Positions 36,752 through 46,215 of a DNA stretch of 64,000 nucleotides are shown one piece after another (positions within the stretch are counted from its first letter, which is position 1; every line of letters begins with the position of its first letter). The notes beneath the pieces were generated by a model. The model had not been told where the DNA came from, did no database searches, and was given only the letters and a program-made list of their open reading frames with translations. The stretch covers positions 186,001 through 250,000 of the forward strand of contig NZ_NPDQ01000004.1 of the NCBI RefSeq assembly GCF_002812125.1, read 5' to 3'. Source of the DNA: Leptospira brenneri (GTDB taxonomy: Bacteria; Spirochaetota; Leptospiria; Leptospirales; Leptospiraceae). A program made the position numbers and the translations under genes.

Positions 36752-37975
36752 ATGGTATCTTATCCTAAAGGAAAAATAAAAGTCCTACTTCTGGAAAACA
36801 TCCACAAGGATGCTTACGAACTTTTCCACCGAGACGGCTTTGACGTCACTCTCGTCAAAGATGCGATGGAAGAAGCAGAACTCATCGAAAGAATAGCGGA
36901 TGTACACGTTTTAGGCATTCGCAGCAAAACAAATGTTACAACCAAAGCCCTAGAAAATGCAAAAAAATTGATGACGATTGGTTGTTTCTGCATTGGAACC
37001 AACCAAGTAGAACTAGAAGAAGCAGAAAAACGTGCAGTTCCTGTATTTAATGCTCCTTATAGCAATACAAGATCCGTTGCTGAACTTGTAATTGCAGAGA
37101 TCATTATGCTTGCAAGAAAAGCATCTGACCAGTCTCGTGATGTCCACTTAGGCAAATGGAATAAAATTGCCAAAGGTTGTTTTGAAGTTCGTGGAAAAAC
37201 CCTAGGGATTATTGGTTACGGACATATTGGCTCACAAGTCTCTGTTTTAGCTGAGTCCATGGGGATGAAGGTTGTTTTTTATGATATCATTTCCAAACTC
37301 CCACTTGGAAACGCATCTTCTGTTCATAGTTATGAAGAGCTACTCAAACAATCGGATTTTATTACCTTCCATGTTCCCGAAACAGATGAAACAAAAAATC
37401 TATTTCGCAAAGAACATCTAAATATAGTCAAACCAGGTGCTTATTTACTGAACCTATCTCGGGGGAAAGTATTGGAAATTGATGCTCTAGTGGAAGGACT
37501 CAAATCAGGAAAACTAGCAGGTGCCGGAGTTGACGTATTCCCTGAGGAACCAAAGTCAAATGATGATCCTTTTGTCAGCCCCCTCCAAGGTCTACCAAAT
37601 GTAATTTTAACTCCACATATCGGTGGTTCTACGGAAGAAGCACAAAAAAATATTGGAACAGAAGTTGCCGAAAAACTTCTAAAGTATGTGAATAACGGTT
37701 CCACTACTTTTTCTGTGAACTTCCCCAATATTGAACTAGGAAGTTTAAAATCGGGATACCACAGGATTCTCAATATCCACCAAAACCAACCGGGGTTTTT
37801 ACGAGATATCAACTCCATCATTTCTGATTTAGGTGGAAATATCTTGACACAAAACTTAAGTACATCATCAAATATTGGTTACTTGAGTATGGAAATAGAC
37901 AAAAATTTGGGTGATGAGTTAAAAGATAAAATCAAAGCCCATAAACATTCCATTCGCACGCGAATCCTCTACTAA
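36752..37975 (+). CDS. serA: D-3-phosphoglycerate dehydrogenase
   Basis: This 407-residue enzyme oxidises 3-phosphoglycerate in the first step of serine synthesis. The short E. coli-type architecture is visible: substrate domain, NAD domain with GIIGYGHIGSQVS (about 155-167), catalytic Arg in LSRGKVLEID, Glu in PEEPKSN, His in LTPHIGGST, and a C-terminal ACT domain (HQNQPGFLRDINSII) for serine feedback control. Length matches that type (about 410 residues). Confidence 0.95.
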   Translation: MVSYPKGKIKVLLLENIHKDAYELFHRDGFDVTLVKDAMEEAELIERIADVHVLGIRSKTNVTTKALENAKKLMTIGCFCIGTNQVELEEAEKRAVPVFNAPYSNTRSVAELVIAEIIMLARKASDQSRDVHLGKWNKIAKGCFEVRGKTLGIIGYGHIGSQVSVLAESMGMKVVFYDIISKLPLGNASSVHSYEELLKQSDFITFHVPETDETKNLFRKEHLNIVKPGAYLLNLSRGKVLEIDALVEGLKSGKLAGAGVDVFPEEPKSNDDPFVSPLQGLPNVILTPHIGGSTEEAQKNIGTEVAEKLLKYVNNGSTTFSVNFPNIELGSLKSGYHRILNIHQNQPGFLRDINSIISDLGGNILTQNLSTSSNIGYLSMEIDKNLGDELKDKIKAHKHSIRTRILY

Positions 37976-38001
37976 AAAACATTGGGAAGGAAAACATCAA
38001 A

Positions 38002-38778
38002 ATGATAGAAGTCCTTCCCATCTTTACCAACTCTCCTCTTCGAAACTTTAGTTACCTCGTTTATTCCAATAGAACAGGCGAAGCCTATTGTATTGATCCT
38101 TTTGATGCAAAATCCATTTTAACTCATACAAGAAGCTTAGGTGTTAAAATCAAAGGGATCTTAAATACACACGAACATGGAGACCATACCCAAGGGAACT
38201 TAGAACTAAAAGAAGAAACAAAAGCAATTGTTTATGGGCACAAAGATGCTAAAGACAAAATTCCTGGTTTGGACAAGGTTCTAAAGGAAGGAGATATTGT
38301 TTTTTCTTTTGAAGAAGAATCTCTTGTCGTTTGGGATACCCCAGGCCATACCTTTTCTCACCTAAGTTTTGTTCGTAAAAACCCCAAAACCATTTTAGGA
38401 ATTTTTTCCGGTGATACTTTGTTCAATGTTGGTGTAGGAAACTGCTTTCGCGGAGGTGATCCAAATGTAATGTATGAAACCATTTCGTCTCGATTTGAGA
38501 CCCTTCCCGATTCTTGTTTACTGTATCCTGGGCACGACTATTGGGAAAATAATCTAAAATTTGCCGAACATGTTGACCCTAAAAATGAATTTAGAGAGAA
38601 TTTCAAAAGTAAAGTAAAACCCTTTCAAGTTTCAGAAATCGGTGAGGAAAAAAAACTAAATCCATTCTTTCGGAGAAATACAAACTCAGTCAAAGAAAGA
38701 TTAGTTTCCCTAAACGAAACCATTTCCGATGATCGATCTGTATTTTTAACTTTAAGAAGACTAAGGGACCACTGGTAG
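38002..38778 (+). CDS. Metallo-beta-lactamase fold hydrolase, glyoxalase II-like
   Basis: A 258-residue MBL protein with the dinuclear metal motif THEHGDHTQGN (about residue 54), His in TPGHTFSH, Asp in FSGDTLFNVGVGNCF and His in YPGHDYW. These match hydroxyacylglutathione hydrolase, which frees glutathione and D-lactate from S-lactoylglutathione. It could instead be another MBL thioesterase. The gap after serA is 26 bases, and the endonuclease gene follows by 7 bases. A glutathione role fits the gsh genes at 49-53 kb. Confidence 0.8.
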   Translation: MIEVLPIFTNSPLRNFSYLVYSNRTGEAYCIDPFDAKSILTHTRSLGVKIKGILNTHEHGDHTQGNLELKEETKAIVYGHKDAKDKIPGLDKVLKEGDIVFSFEEESLVVWDTPGHTFSHLSFVRKNPKTILGIFSGDTLFNVGVGNCFRGGDPNVMYETISSRFETLPDSCLLYPGHDYWENNLKFAEHVDPKNEFRENFKSKVKPFQVSEIGEEKKLNPFFRRNTNSVKERLVSLNETISDDRSVFLTLRRLRDHW

Positions 38779-38785
38779 TCACTTC

Positions 38786-39580
38786 ATGACTGATATTCGG
38801 TCAAATTTCAAAAGACGTCTACTCTCCACTCTCCTCCTAAACATAGGAATTCTATCTATTTTCTTTGGTTCTTTCTATTTGTATTCAGAAACAGAAGTCA
38901 AAAGTCCAACTAAAAAAACTGATAGGGAATTTGATTTCCAAAAAGCCAAACGAGTATTCAAACGATTTTATAAAAAGGTAGGAACAGATTTTTATTGTGG
39001 GTGTAAGTTTTCTGAAGATACGGAAGTGCAAGGAAGGCTTAAAATTGATTTTGAGTCCTGTGGTTTAGACAGTCGCAAAGACAAACTCCGCCAAACATGG
39101 ATTGAATGGGAACATATTGTTCCAGCTCATAGCTTTGGGAGTGAACGTGAATGTTGGAAAAAAAGAGACTGCGAATGGAATGGAAAACCTGTCCGCGGTC
39201 GTAAATGTTGTCAAGCCACAGATCCTTTATTCAACCAGATGGAAGCAGACTTACACAATTTAGTCCCTGTCCCAGGCGAGATCAATGCCGACAGAGGGAT
39301 TTTTTCTTACGGGGAAGTAGAAGGAGAAGAAAGAAACTACGGACTTTGCGATTTTGAAATCAATTTTAAAACACAAACAGCAGAACCAAAACCTAACATT
39401 CGTGGAGATATTGCACGCGCCTATCTGTACATGGAATGGAAGTATGGGATTCCGATTCCAGAAAATAGACGAAAACTCTACGAATCATGGAACAAACTCG
39501 ATCCACCAGATACCTTCGAAATTAGAAAACACGAAGTGATTGAAAAAATCCAATCCACAAAAAATCCTTTTATTGATTGA
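38786..39580 (+). CDS. Secreted endonuclease I family DNase
   Basis: This 264-residue protein has an N-terminal membrane or signal segment (about residues 12-32). The endonuclease I core contains the catalytic EWEHIVPAHSFG (His at about residue 111), CWKKRDCEWNGKPVRGRKCC with disulfide-type cysteines, and the metal-binding DLHNLVPVPGEINADRG. Such enzymes nonspecifically cut DNA outside the cytoplasm, for nutrition or defence. The 3' end overlaps the convergent lysR gene by 11 bases. Confidence 0.9.
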   Translation: MTDIRSNFKRRLLSTLLLNIGILSIFFGSFYLYSETEVKSPTKKTDREFDFQKAKRVFKRFYKKVGTDFYCGCKFSEDTEVQGRLKIDFESCGLDSRKDKLRQTWIEWEHIVPAHSFGSERECWKKRDCEWNGKPVRGRKCCQATDPLFNQMEADLHNLVPVPGEINADRGIFSYGEVEGEERNYGLCDFEINFKTQTAEPKPNIRGDIARAYLYMEWKYGIPIPENRRKLYESWNKLDPPDTFEIRKHEVIEKIQSTKNPFID

Positions 39581-40472
39581 ATCGGAACCCACATTCAGAT
39601 TCTAAAAAGTTACGAAAGACCATCACTCTTTTGGAAGGTGCTCTATGGTTCGGATGAACTACCCAAACTTTTCCGAAATTTTCTAAAGGATAATCATTCA
39701 GGATAGGAACTAAATTTCCTTTTTCTACATGTTCATCAATATCCCAAAAGGACCGAATGAGAACTCCCTTCCCCTTTAACCCCATCTGCACCAAACTCGA
39801 TGCATCGTTTGATAAAAAATTTCTTTTTCCTGTAACTTCTCCGAGCGAAAGATTGGTTCCTGAAAACCGTAATTCTTTATGCAAATCCAAATACAAAAGG
39901 TTATGGGATTTTAGATCTTCTGGTGATACAATTTTTGGATGAGTCCTTTCGTATTCGGGACTCACAACAAGAGAAATCCGATTCGCAAATAATTCCAGAC
40001 CGATTAGTCCAGACGGAACTTCCATTCCCACTCGAATTCCGATATCAATAGACTCTTCCATTAAATCGAGTAAACTATCTGTCACAATCAATTGGATTGT
40101 AATTTTAGGATTTTTCTCCTGAAACTTCTGGGTAATTTCAGAGATAAAATTATTTGCCATTGAACTCACGCAAGTGACACGAAGTAGTCCCTCTAACTCG
40201 TCTTTGCTGGTGAATGAATTTTCTAAATCCTTCACGCTCTCGAGAACAGTCAGTACTTTTGGGTAAATGAGGTCAGCATCCCTCGTGGGGATTACCTTTC
40301 TTGTATTTCGATAGAACAACTGCGTGTTCCAAACTTTCTCAAGTCCTTGGATTCTTTTGGCTACGGCGGCTTTTGTAATCCCGAGTTTGAGAGCCACTTG
40401 CGTAAAATTCCTTTCCTGAACCACAAATACGAAGGTTTTTAGGTCATCTAGGTCACGAATCATAGAAATCAT
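39570..40472 (-). CDS. LysR-type transcriptional regulator
   Basis: A 300-residue regulator with N-terminal winged helix-turn-helix (DLDDLKTFVFVVQERNF, then LGITKAAVAKRIQGLEK, about residues 10-50) and a C-terminal substrate-binding fold. It is divergent from the DoxX/oxidoreductase/SDR operon, the standard LysR arrangement, and a perfect palindrome lies between them. The ATG at 40472 has no ribosome-binding sequence; ATG 40463 is an alternative. Probably activated by an organic substrate of that operon. Confidence 0.92.
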   Translation of the reverse strand: MISMIRDLDDLKTFVFVVQERNFTQVALKLGITKAAVAKRIQGLEKVWNTQLFYRNTRKVIPTRDADLIYPKVLTVLESVKDLENSFTSKDELEGLLRVTCVSSMANNFISEITQKFQEKNPKITIQLIVTDSLLDLMEESIDIGIRVGMEVPSGLIGLELFANRISLVVSPEYERTHPKIVSPEDLKSHNLLYLDLHKELRFSGTNLSLGEVTGKRNFLSNDASSLVQMGLKGKGVLIRSFWDIDEHVEKGNLVPILNDYPLENFGKVWVVHPNHRAPSKRVMVFRNFLESECGFRFNQ

Positions 40473-40478
40473 CCATTA

Positions 40479-40501
40479 ATTGTATACTAATAATATACAA
40501 T
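40479..40501. promoter_or_regulatory. Perfect palindrome, probable LysR operator
   Basis: ATTGTATA (40479-40486) and TATACAAT (40494-40501) are perfect inverted repeats over a seven-base centre, containing the LysR-type T-N11-A core. The site lies 7 bases from the regulator's start and 69 from the doxX-like start, so it may autoregulate and control the operon. Confidence 0.7.
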
Positions 40502-40569
40502 CTGTCAACAATAAGCACTATTGAATATTTTTTATTTACAAATTTTTAACCCATTAGAGACCGACCGTT

Positions 40570-40995
40570 ATGAATGCAGTAGAAACAAACGGAATCACAC
40601 TGGCTAGCCTAGTGTTAAGAATCGCAATTGGAGCCAACCTATTAGGCCATGGCATCGTAAGGATGGGAAGTAAGTATGAACCCTTTAGAATCTGGCTCCA
40701 TACTTTATTTGCAGAAACACAAATACCCAATTTTTTTGTAAGTTTGATGGGTTATCTCATTCCTCCCATGGAACTTCTTTTAGGTGTACTCATCTTAATT
40801 GGTTGGCAAACTAAATGGAGTTTGTTTGTGGCAAGTATATTGATGTGTTCTTTGATTTTTGGAATGTGTTTACTCGAAAAATGGGAAATCGTCGGAATCC
40901 AAATGGTTTATATGCTTTGTTACTACCTTTTACTAAGCTCCGTTGACAAACAAATTCTATCAGTAGATTGGATTCTAAAAATGAGGAATTTATGA
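40570..40995 (+). CDS. DoxX family membrane protein
   Basis: A 141-residue protein with four hydrophobic segments. The first helix pattern LASLVLRIAIGANLLGHGIVRM and the later LIPPMELLLGVLILIGWQTKWS fit the DoxX family, integral proteins often linked to redox or thiol enzymes. First gene of the operon divergent from lysR; its stop overlaps the start of the next gene (ATGA). Confidence 0.8.
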   Translation: MNAVETNGITLASLVLRIAIGANLLGHGIVRMGSKYEPFRIWLHTLFAETQIPNFFVSLMGYLIPPMELLLGVLILIGWQTKWSLFVASILMCSLIFGMCLLEKWEIVGIQMVYMLCYYLLLSSVDKQILSVDWILKMRNL

Positions 40996-42002
40996 AAGTA
41001 ATTGCAGCCCTATTTGATCCAAAAGAAAAAAAATCCGTTTTACGATCGTTAGAAGTAGAAAACCAACCCTTGGGAGATCACGATGTACGAGTCGAAGTGA
41101 AAGCAATTTCAGTCAATCCGGTTGATTATAAAATTAGAAATTCCATAAACGAAGGAAACCCAGGACCGAGAGTTTTGGGTTGGGATGCTGCCGGAGTGGT
41201 CACAGAACTTGGAAAAAAAGTGACAACACTGCAATTGGGAGAGGAAGTATTTTATGCAGGCGATTTAAAACGTCAAGGAAGTAATGCAGAATCCCAAATT
41301 GTGGATGAGTTTATTGTGGGAAAAAAACCAAAAAACCTAAATTTCAAAGAAGCAGCTTCCCTTCCCCTAACAACAATTACTGCTTATGAGGCAATATTTG
41401 AAAAACTGAAACTAGATCCCTCACTCAAAAAAAATATTCTAATTGTTGCCGGTGCTGGCGGTGTGGGAAGCATAAGCATCCAAATTCTAAAACAAATGAC
41501 AAAGGCTACTGTCATTGCAACATCTTCCAGAGAAGAATCCATCTCTTGGGTCAAATCCTTAGGTGCCGATTATACTGTAGATCCCAAAAAAGATTATACA
41601 GAACAAATTAAAAATTTTGGCCTTTCTGGAGTTGATGAAGTTCTCCTCTTTACTGATCCGAAAGACCAAATTGAAAATTTGTCTAAAGTTTTAAATCCAT
41701 TTGGAAATATCTGTTCCATTGTGGAATCGGGTGAACCTCTTAACATGAATCTATTAAAATCGAAAAGCAACGGATATTTAAATGAATTTATGTTCACAAA
41801 ATCTATGTTCCAAACAGAAGATCGAATCAAACAAAAACATTTGTTAGAAGAAATTGGTAAATTGGTGGAAACGGGAAAAATCATTCCGACAAACAGGATC
41901 GACTTGGGAGAAATGACAGAGGAGAGTCTAAACAAAGCACATGAACTTCTACAATCAGGAAAAACAATCGGTAAAATTGTACTCGGAGGAATGAGAAAAT
42001 GA
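40992..42002 (+). CDS. Zinc-independent MDR-family quinone oxidoreductase
   Basis: This 336-residue medium-chain reductase has VNPVDYKIRN near residue 45, GWDAAGVV, AASLPLTTITAYEAI (about 118) and the nucleotide motif AGAGGVGSISIQIL (about 150), ending in a TIGKIVL stretch. The cysteine zinc site of classical alcohol dehydrogenases is absent, so it is a quinone-reductase-like NADPH enzyme. ATG 40992 is chosen (with GAGGAA upstream), not the earlier TTG 40968. It overlaps both neighbours by four bases. Confidence 0.87.
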   Translation: MKVIAALFDPKEKKSVLRSLEVENQPLGDHDVRVEVKAISVNPVDYKIRNSINEGNPGPRVLGWDAAGVVTELGKKVTTLQLGEEVFYAGDLKRQGSNAESQIVDEFIVGKKPKNLNFKEAASLPLTTITAYEAIFEKLKLDPSLKKNILIVAGAGGVGSISIQILKQMTKATVIATSSREESISWVKSLGADYTVDPKKDYTEQIKNFGLSGVDEVLLFTDPKDQIENLSKVLNPFGNICSIVESGEPLNMNLLKSKSNGYLNEFMFTKSMFQTEDRIKQKHLLEEIGKLVETGKIIPTNRIDLGEMTEESLNKAHELLQSGKTIGKIVLGGMRK

Positions 42003-42790
42003 ATACAGGTTTAAAAAATAAAAAAGTTTTGGTGACAGGGTCAACCAAAGGAATCGGTTTCCAAACGGCTCTTGGATTTGCCAAGGAAGGAGCTGAGGTT
42101 TTGGTCCATGGTCGAAGCGAAAAGGCAGTAGAAACAGCCATAGCAGAGATTAAAAAAATTATACCCGAATCTAAGTTAGCGGGCGTCTCTGCAGATTTGG
42201 CAACTGAGGATGGAATCCAAAAACTCATCAGGCAAGTTCCAGAAGTAGATGTGCTCATCAACAATGCAGGTTATTTTGAACCGAAAGAATTTTTTGCCAT
42301 CACAAGAGAAGATTGGAAAAATATGTATGAAACCAATGTTTTAAGTGGGGCAGAACTCACCCAAAACTACCTAAAAGGAATGTTAGAGAGAAACTCCGGA
42401 AGGGTGGTTTTTGTTTCGAGTGAATCGGCCTTAAACATTCCTGTCGAAATGGTTCACTATGGGATGAGTAAAACGGCTCAACTTTCCATCTCTCGTGGGA
42501 GTGCAGAAGTTTGTAAGGGAACAAATGTCACAGTAAACTCTGTTTTACCTGGGCCGACACTTTCGGAAGGGGTAGAAGAATTCATCCAGGCACTAGCAAA
42601 ATCCCAAGGCAAGTCTAATGAGGAGATGGCAAAAGACTTCATCCGAGAAAACAGACCTTCTTCTTTGGCAGGGAGATTTGCCAAACCAGAAGAAATTGCC
42701 AACGTAATCGTTTTTCTGGCAAGTGACCTTGCGTCTATGATCAATGGGGCTTCTGTTCGTGCGGATGGAGGTGTTTATAAATCCATCTAA
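41999..42790 (+). CDS. SDR-family oxidoreductase
   Basis: A 263-residue short-chain dehydrogenase. The cofactor motif TGSTKGIGFQTALG (Gly-x3-Gly-x-Gly), INNAG (about 86), catalytic Ser in VSSESAL and Tyr-x3-Lys in HYGMSKTAQL are all present. It is the last gene in the LysR-controlled operon. Substrate is unknown; the operon looks like a reductive detoxification unit for carbonyl or quinone compounds. Confidence 0.9.
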   Translation: MNTGLKNKKVLVTGSTKGIGFQTALGFAKEGAEVLVHGRSEKAVETAIAEIKKIIPESKLAGVSADLATEDGIQKLIRQVPEVDVLINNAGYFEPKEFFAITREDWKNMYETNVLSGAELTQNYLKGMLERNSGRVVFVSSESALNIPVEMVHYGMSKTAQLSISRGSAEVCKGTNVTVNSVLPGPTLSEGVEEFIQALAKSQGKSNEEMAKDFIRENRPSSLAGRFAKPEEIANVIVFLASDLASMINGASVRADGGVYKSI

Positions 42791-42883
42791 AGGACAGAAA
42801 GGGACGGCAGTATTTCTTAAATTTAGGAAAATGGATTTTGCTTCATTTACAGAAAACTGCCGAATTTTCAAGCTGGAACCTGT

Positions 42884-44260
42884 ATGAAAGAATATGACAT
42901 CATTGTCATTGGTGCCGGTGCAGGGACTAAACTTGTCACCCCACCTTCTAAGATTGGCAAACGAGTGGCTGTCTTCGAAAAAGAAAGTCCTGGTGGAACT
43001 TGCCTCAACCGAGGGTGTATTCCTTCGAAAATGGTGATTTATCCTTCGGAACTCATCCGTATGGCAAAAGACACGGAAAAGTTTCCTGTTTTTTTCAAAG
43101 AAAAACCAGAAGCCGATGTAGACAAAATCTTTCAACGTGTGAACGATACGGTCAAACAAGATTCGGATTCCATTCCGGTTGCTTATGAAAAAAATCCAAA
43201 TATAGACTTTTATCAAAAACAAGTTCGGTTTATAGACAACCGAATTCTTTCCGATGGAACAGAAACCTATACCGCCAAACATATATTTATCGTTACGGGA
43301 ACAAGGCCCCATATTCCAGAAATTCCAGGCTTAAAAGATACACCCTACTGGACATCTAGAGAAGCTCTTTCACCAAATAGTTTTCCGAAGTCACTTCTCA
43401 TTGTCGGTGCGGGTTTTATTTCCTTAGAACTGGGAGCCGCCTACGCAGCTTATGGTTGCCAAGTGACTGGACTTACAAGAACAGACGTTTTGCGATCTGC
43501 TGATGGAGATATCAAAAAAGAATTAAACAAACATTTACCTTTTCCAATTGAATCTCATTACCAAATCCAAAAAGTTCAATTTGAAGACGGATTATTTGTC
43601 GTTACAGGAATCACAAAAGATGGTCAGACGACCATCCACAAAGCAGAACGACTTCTTATGGCCACAGGAATTAGGCCCAATACAGATGACCTTGGATTAG
43701 AAAATACAAAAATCAAAACGAGTGATTCCGGTTATATCCAAGTGAATGAAACTCTGGAAACAACTGAACCTGGAATTTATGCCTTCGGTGATGTGATCGG
43801 CAGGTATTTTTTTCGTCATAGTGCCAACTTTGAAGGTGAGTATCTTTTTGAACATTTGTATGGAAACCAAACCAATCTTCCCATTCAATACCCACCCATG
43901 CCAGAAGCTGTATTTACCCATCCGCAAATAGCAAGTGTAGGTTTTACAGAAGAAGAATTAATTCAGAAGAAAGTTCCCTATTATAAAGGAATCAATCCCT
44001 ACTCTTCTAGTGCCACAGGGATGGCAAGGATGTCTGATTCAGGATTTGTAAAGGTTTTAGTTTCGAAAGAAACAGAACAGGTGCTTGGTGCCCATATCAT
44101 AGGGGACGAAGCATCAAACCTCATCCACCAAATCATTCTTGGAATGTATTTAAAAGCGAAATTAGATGATTACTTAGGAATGATCTACATCCATCCAGCA
44201 ATATCAGAAATCACAAGAAATGCATTTCGTAAAGTAAGGGAAGAAAAATTAAAAGGTTAA
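42884..44260 (+). CDS. Class I flavoprotein disulfide reductase (dihydrolipoamide dehydrogenase-like)
   Basis: This 458-residue FAD enzyme has the redox-active pair in GGTCLNRGCIPSK (about residues 41-53), a central NAD(P) motif IVGAGFISLELG, GDVIGRYFFRHSA for FAD, and the C-terminal His-Glu pair in IHPAISEITRNAF. It closely resembles lipoamide or mycothione reductases. The first Rossmann loop reads GAGAGTKLVTPPSKIG rather than the usual GAGPGGYVAA type, a departure worth checking. It is followed after three bases by trhO. Partner substrate unknown; it may serve a low-molecular-weight thiol. Confidence 0.85.
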   Translation: MKEYDIIVIGAGAGTKLVTPPSKIGKRVAVFEKESPGGTCLNRGCIPSKMVIYPSELIRMAKDTEKFPVFFKEKPEADVDKIFQRVNDTVKQDSDSIPVAYEKNPNIDFYQKQVRFIDNRILSDGTETYTAKHIFIVTGTRPHIPEIPGLKDTPYWTSREALSPNSFPKSLLIVGAGFISLELGAAYAAYGCQVTGLTRTDVLRSADGDIKKELNKHLPFPIESHYQIQKVQFEDGLFVVTGITKDGQTTIHKAERLLMATGIRPNTDDLGLENTKIKTSDSGYIQVNETLETTEPGIYAFGDVIGRYFFRHSANFEGEYLFEHLYGNQTNLPIQYPPMPEAVFTHPQIASVGFTEEELIQKKVPYYKGINPYSSSATGMARMSDSGFVKVLVSKETEQVLGAHIIGDEASNLIHQIILGMYLKAKLDDYLGMIYIHPAISEITRNAFRKVREEKLKG

Positions 44261-44263
44261 GAA

Positions 44264-45295
44264 ATGAAAAAATTTTTATTTAATCGTTATGACAAAGAAA
44301 CCTTACGGAAACGCGTTGAAAAGGACAAAAGGGAACGCCGTGTCATTTCCTTCTATCGTTATGTAAAACTCGAAGATCCAATTATCTTTCGAGATCAACT
44401 TTATGATGCTTTCGAAGATTTAGGAATTTTAGGGAGAATCTATTTAGCAAAAGAGGGAATCAATGCCCAGTTTTCTATTCCAGTAGAAAATTATGAAACT
44501 TTACGGTCAGTAGTAGACTCAATTCCCGAACTCAATCAAATCTATTTTAACGATGCAGTCGAAGATAAAAAAGAAAGTTTTATCAAACTCGCCATCAAAG
44601 TTCGCAAAAAAATTGTGGCTGACGGTTTGGATGATTCACAGTTTGATCCTTCCAATGTAGGAACCCACCTAACACCCTTAGAATTCCATGATGCATTGGC
44701 CGAACCTGGAGTGATTGTTGTAGACCTTAGGAACAACTACGAATCAGAAGTGGGTCATTTTGAAAATGCCATCCTTCCCGATGTAGGGACATTTCGGGAA
44801 GAGTTACCTCTTGTAGAAGATTTACTCAGTAACGATAAAGATAAAAAAATCCTTCTTTACTGCACTGGTGGGATTCGTTGTGAAAAAGCAAGTGCCTACT
44901 TAAAGTATAAAGGATTTTCCCAAGTCCACCAATTACGCGGCGGAATCATTAATTATGCAAAGGCAGTTCAAGACGCTGGTCTTCCCTCCAAGTTCAAGGG
45001 TAAAAATTTTGTTTTCGATGATAGATTAGGAGAACGAGTTACCGAAGACATCCTTACTGTCTGTTATACTTGCGGAAAACCAAGTGACCGCCATACCAAT
45101 TGTGCCAATTTAGGTTGCCATGTTTTAATCGTTCAATGCGAAGATTGCTCCCAAACGCTACTCAATTGTTGTTCTGAAGAATGTAAAAACATAGTTTTAC
45201 TACCAGAAGAAATGCAAAAAACGCTAAGAAAAGAGAATATCAAAAACAAAAAATACCCGACCCACCACCTAACAAGAAAACTAGTAGGAAAATAA
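44264..45295 (+). CDS. trhO: tRNA uridine(34) hydroxylase / rhodanese family
   Basis: The 343-residue protein matches TrhO (YceA): N-terminal acylphosphatase-like part (FYRYVKLEDP...ISFR region), then a rhodanese domain with Cys in LYCTGGIRCEKASAYL (about 205), and a Cys-rich C-terminal zinc-type segment (CYTCGKPSDRHTNCANLGC...CEDCSQ). TrhO makes 5-hydroxyuridine at the tRNA wobble position. It is directly followed by an ABC exporter with no gap. Confidence 0.93.
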   Translation: MKKFLFNRYDKETLRKRVEKDKRERRVISFYRYVKLEDPIIFRDQLYDAFEDLGILGRIYLAKEGINAQFSIPVENYETLRSVVDSIPELNQIYFNDAVEDKKESFIKLAIKVRKKIVADGLDDSQFDPSNVGTHLTPLEFHDALAEPGVIVVDLRNNYESEVGHFENAILPDVGTFREELPLVEDLLSNDKDKKILLYCTGGIRCEKASAYLKYKGFSQVHQLRGGIINYAKAVQDAGLPSKFKGKNFVFDDRLGERVTEDILTVCYTCGKPSDRHTNCANLGCHVLIVQCEDCSQTLLNCCSEECKNIVLLPEEMQKTLRKENIKNKKYPTHHLTRKLVGK

Positions 45296-46213
45296 ATGTC
45301 AGAATATGCAATCGAACTAGATGGATTAGAAAAAACCTATCCGAACGGTGTGAAGGCACTTCGGTCCATCGATCTTAAAGTAGAGTCCGGAGACTTTTTT
45401 GCTCTTCTTGGACCCAATGGTGCTGGGAAATCAACTACCATTGGAATTTTAAGTTCTTTAATCAACAAAACAGGTGGAAAAGTGAAAATCTTTGGAACCG
45501 ATATTGATACGGAGCTTGACTTAGCCAAAACTTACTTAGGAATTGTTCCTCAAGAATTTAATTTTGGAATCTTTGAAGCTGTAGAACAAATCCTCATCAA
45601 TCAGGCCGGTTTTTACGGAATTCCTTATAAGGAAGCAAAAAACAAAGTAGAGTATTATTTAGAAAAACTTTCCCTAATCGACAAAAGGAAATCAGCAGCA
45701 GGACAACTCAGTGGTGGAATGAAACGAAGACTGATGATTGCCCGTGCTCTCATCCATGACCCAAAACTTTTAATTTTAGATGAACCCACAGCTGGTGTAG
45801 ACATTGAAATTCGTAGGTCTATGTGGGAATTTTTGAAAGAACTAAACCAAGCAGGAAAAACAATTATCCTAACGACCCATTATTTAGAAGAGGCTGAGTC
45901 ACTTTGTAAGAATATCGCGATCATCGACAAAGGTGAAATTGTTGAAAATACTTCAATAAAAAAACTCCTACACCGATTGGACAAAGAAACCTTTATCATC
46001 GATTTAAAGAAAAGTTTCAAAACAAAACCACAATCTAAAAAATTCGATTTAGTTTGGTTAGACGATCACAGTTTAGAAGTGCAGTTAGAAAAAAAAGAAT
46101 CGGTAAACCAACTTTTTACCGAACTCACTAAATTAAATTTAGAAGTTTTGAGTCTTCGAAACAAATCCAATCGACTTGAAGAACTCTTTTTATCACTTAC
46201 AGGAAAAAACTAA
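45296..46213 (+). CDS. ABC-2-type exporter ATPase
   Basis: A 305-residue ATPase with Walker A GPNGAGKSTT, signature LSGGMKRRLMIARAL, Walker B LLILDEPTAGVD and switch His in TTHYLEEAE. A C-terminal 80-residue extension resembles DrrA/NatA-type exporters. It starts one base after the trhO stop and is followed by its permease after two bases. Substrate unknown. Confidence 0.9.
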   Translation: MSEYAIELDGLEKTYPNGVKALRSIDLKVESGDFFALLGPNGAGKSTTIGILSSLINKTGGKVKIFGTDIDTELDLAKTYLGIVPQEFNFGIFEAVEQILINQAGFYGIPYKEAKNKVEYYLEKLSLIDKRKSAAGQLSGGMKRRLMIARALIHDPKLLILDEPTAGVDIEIRRSMWEFLKELNQAGKTIILTTHYLEEAESLCKNIAIIDKGEIVENTSIKKLLHRLDKETFIIDLKKSFKTKPQSKKFDLVWLDDHSLEVQLEKKESVNQLFTELTKLNLEVLSLRNKSNRLEELFLSLTGKN

Positions 46214-46215
46214 TT

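Noticed and set aside
40968..40991. Upstream TTG start for the quinone oxidoreductase
   Set aside because: ATG 40992 has a good GAGGAA sequence, overlaps the previous stop by ATGA and begins the domain; the extra residues match nothing.
42593..43312. A 239-codon open frame on the minus strand
   Set aside because: It lies antisense across the ends of the SDR and disulfide reductase genes, whose motifs are clear, and its product has no coherent features.
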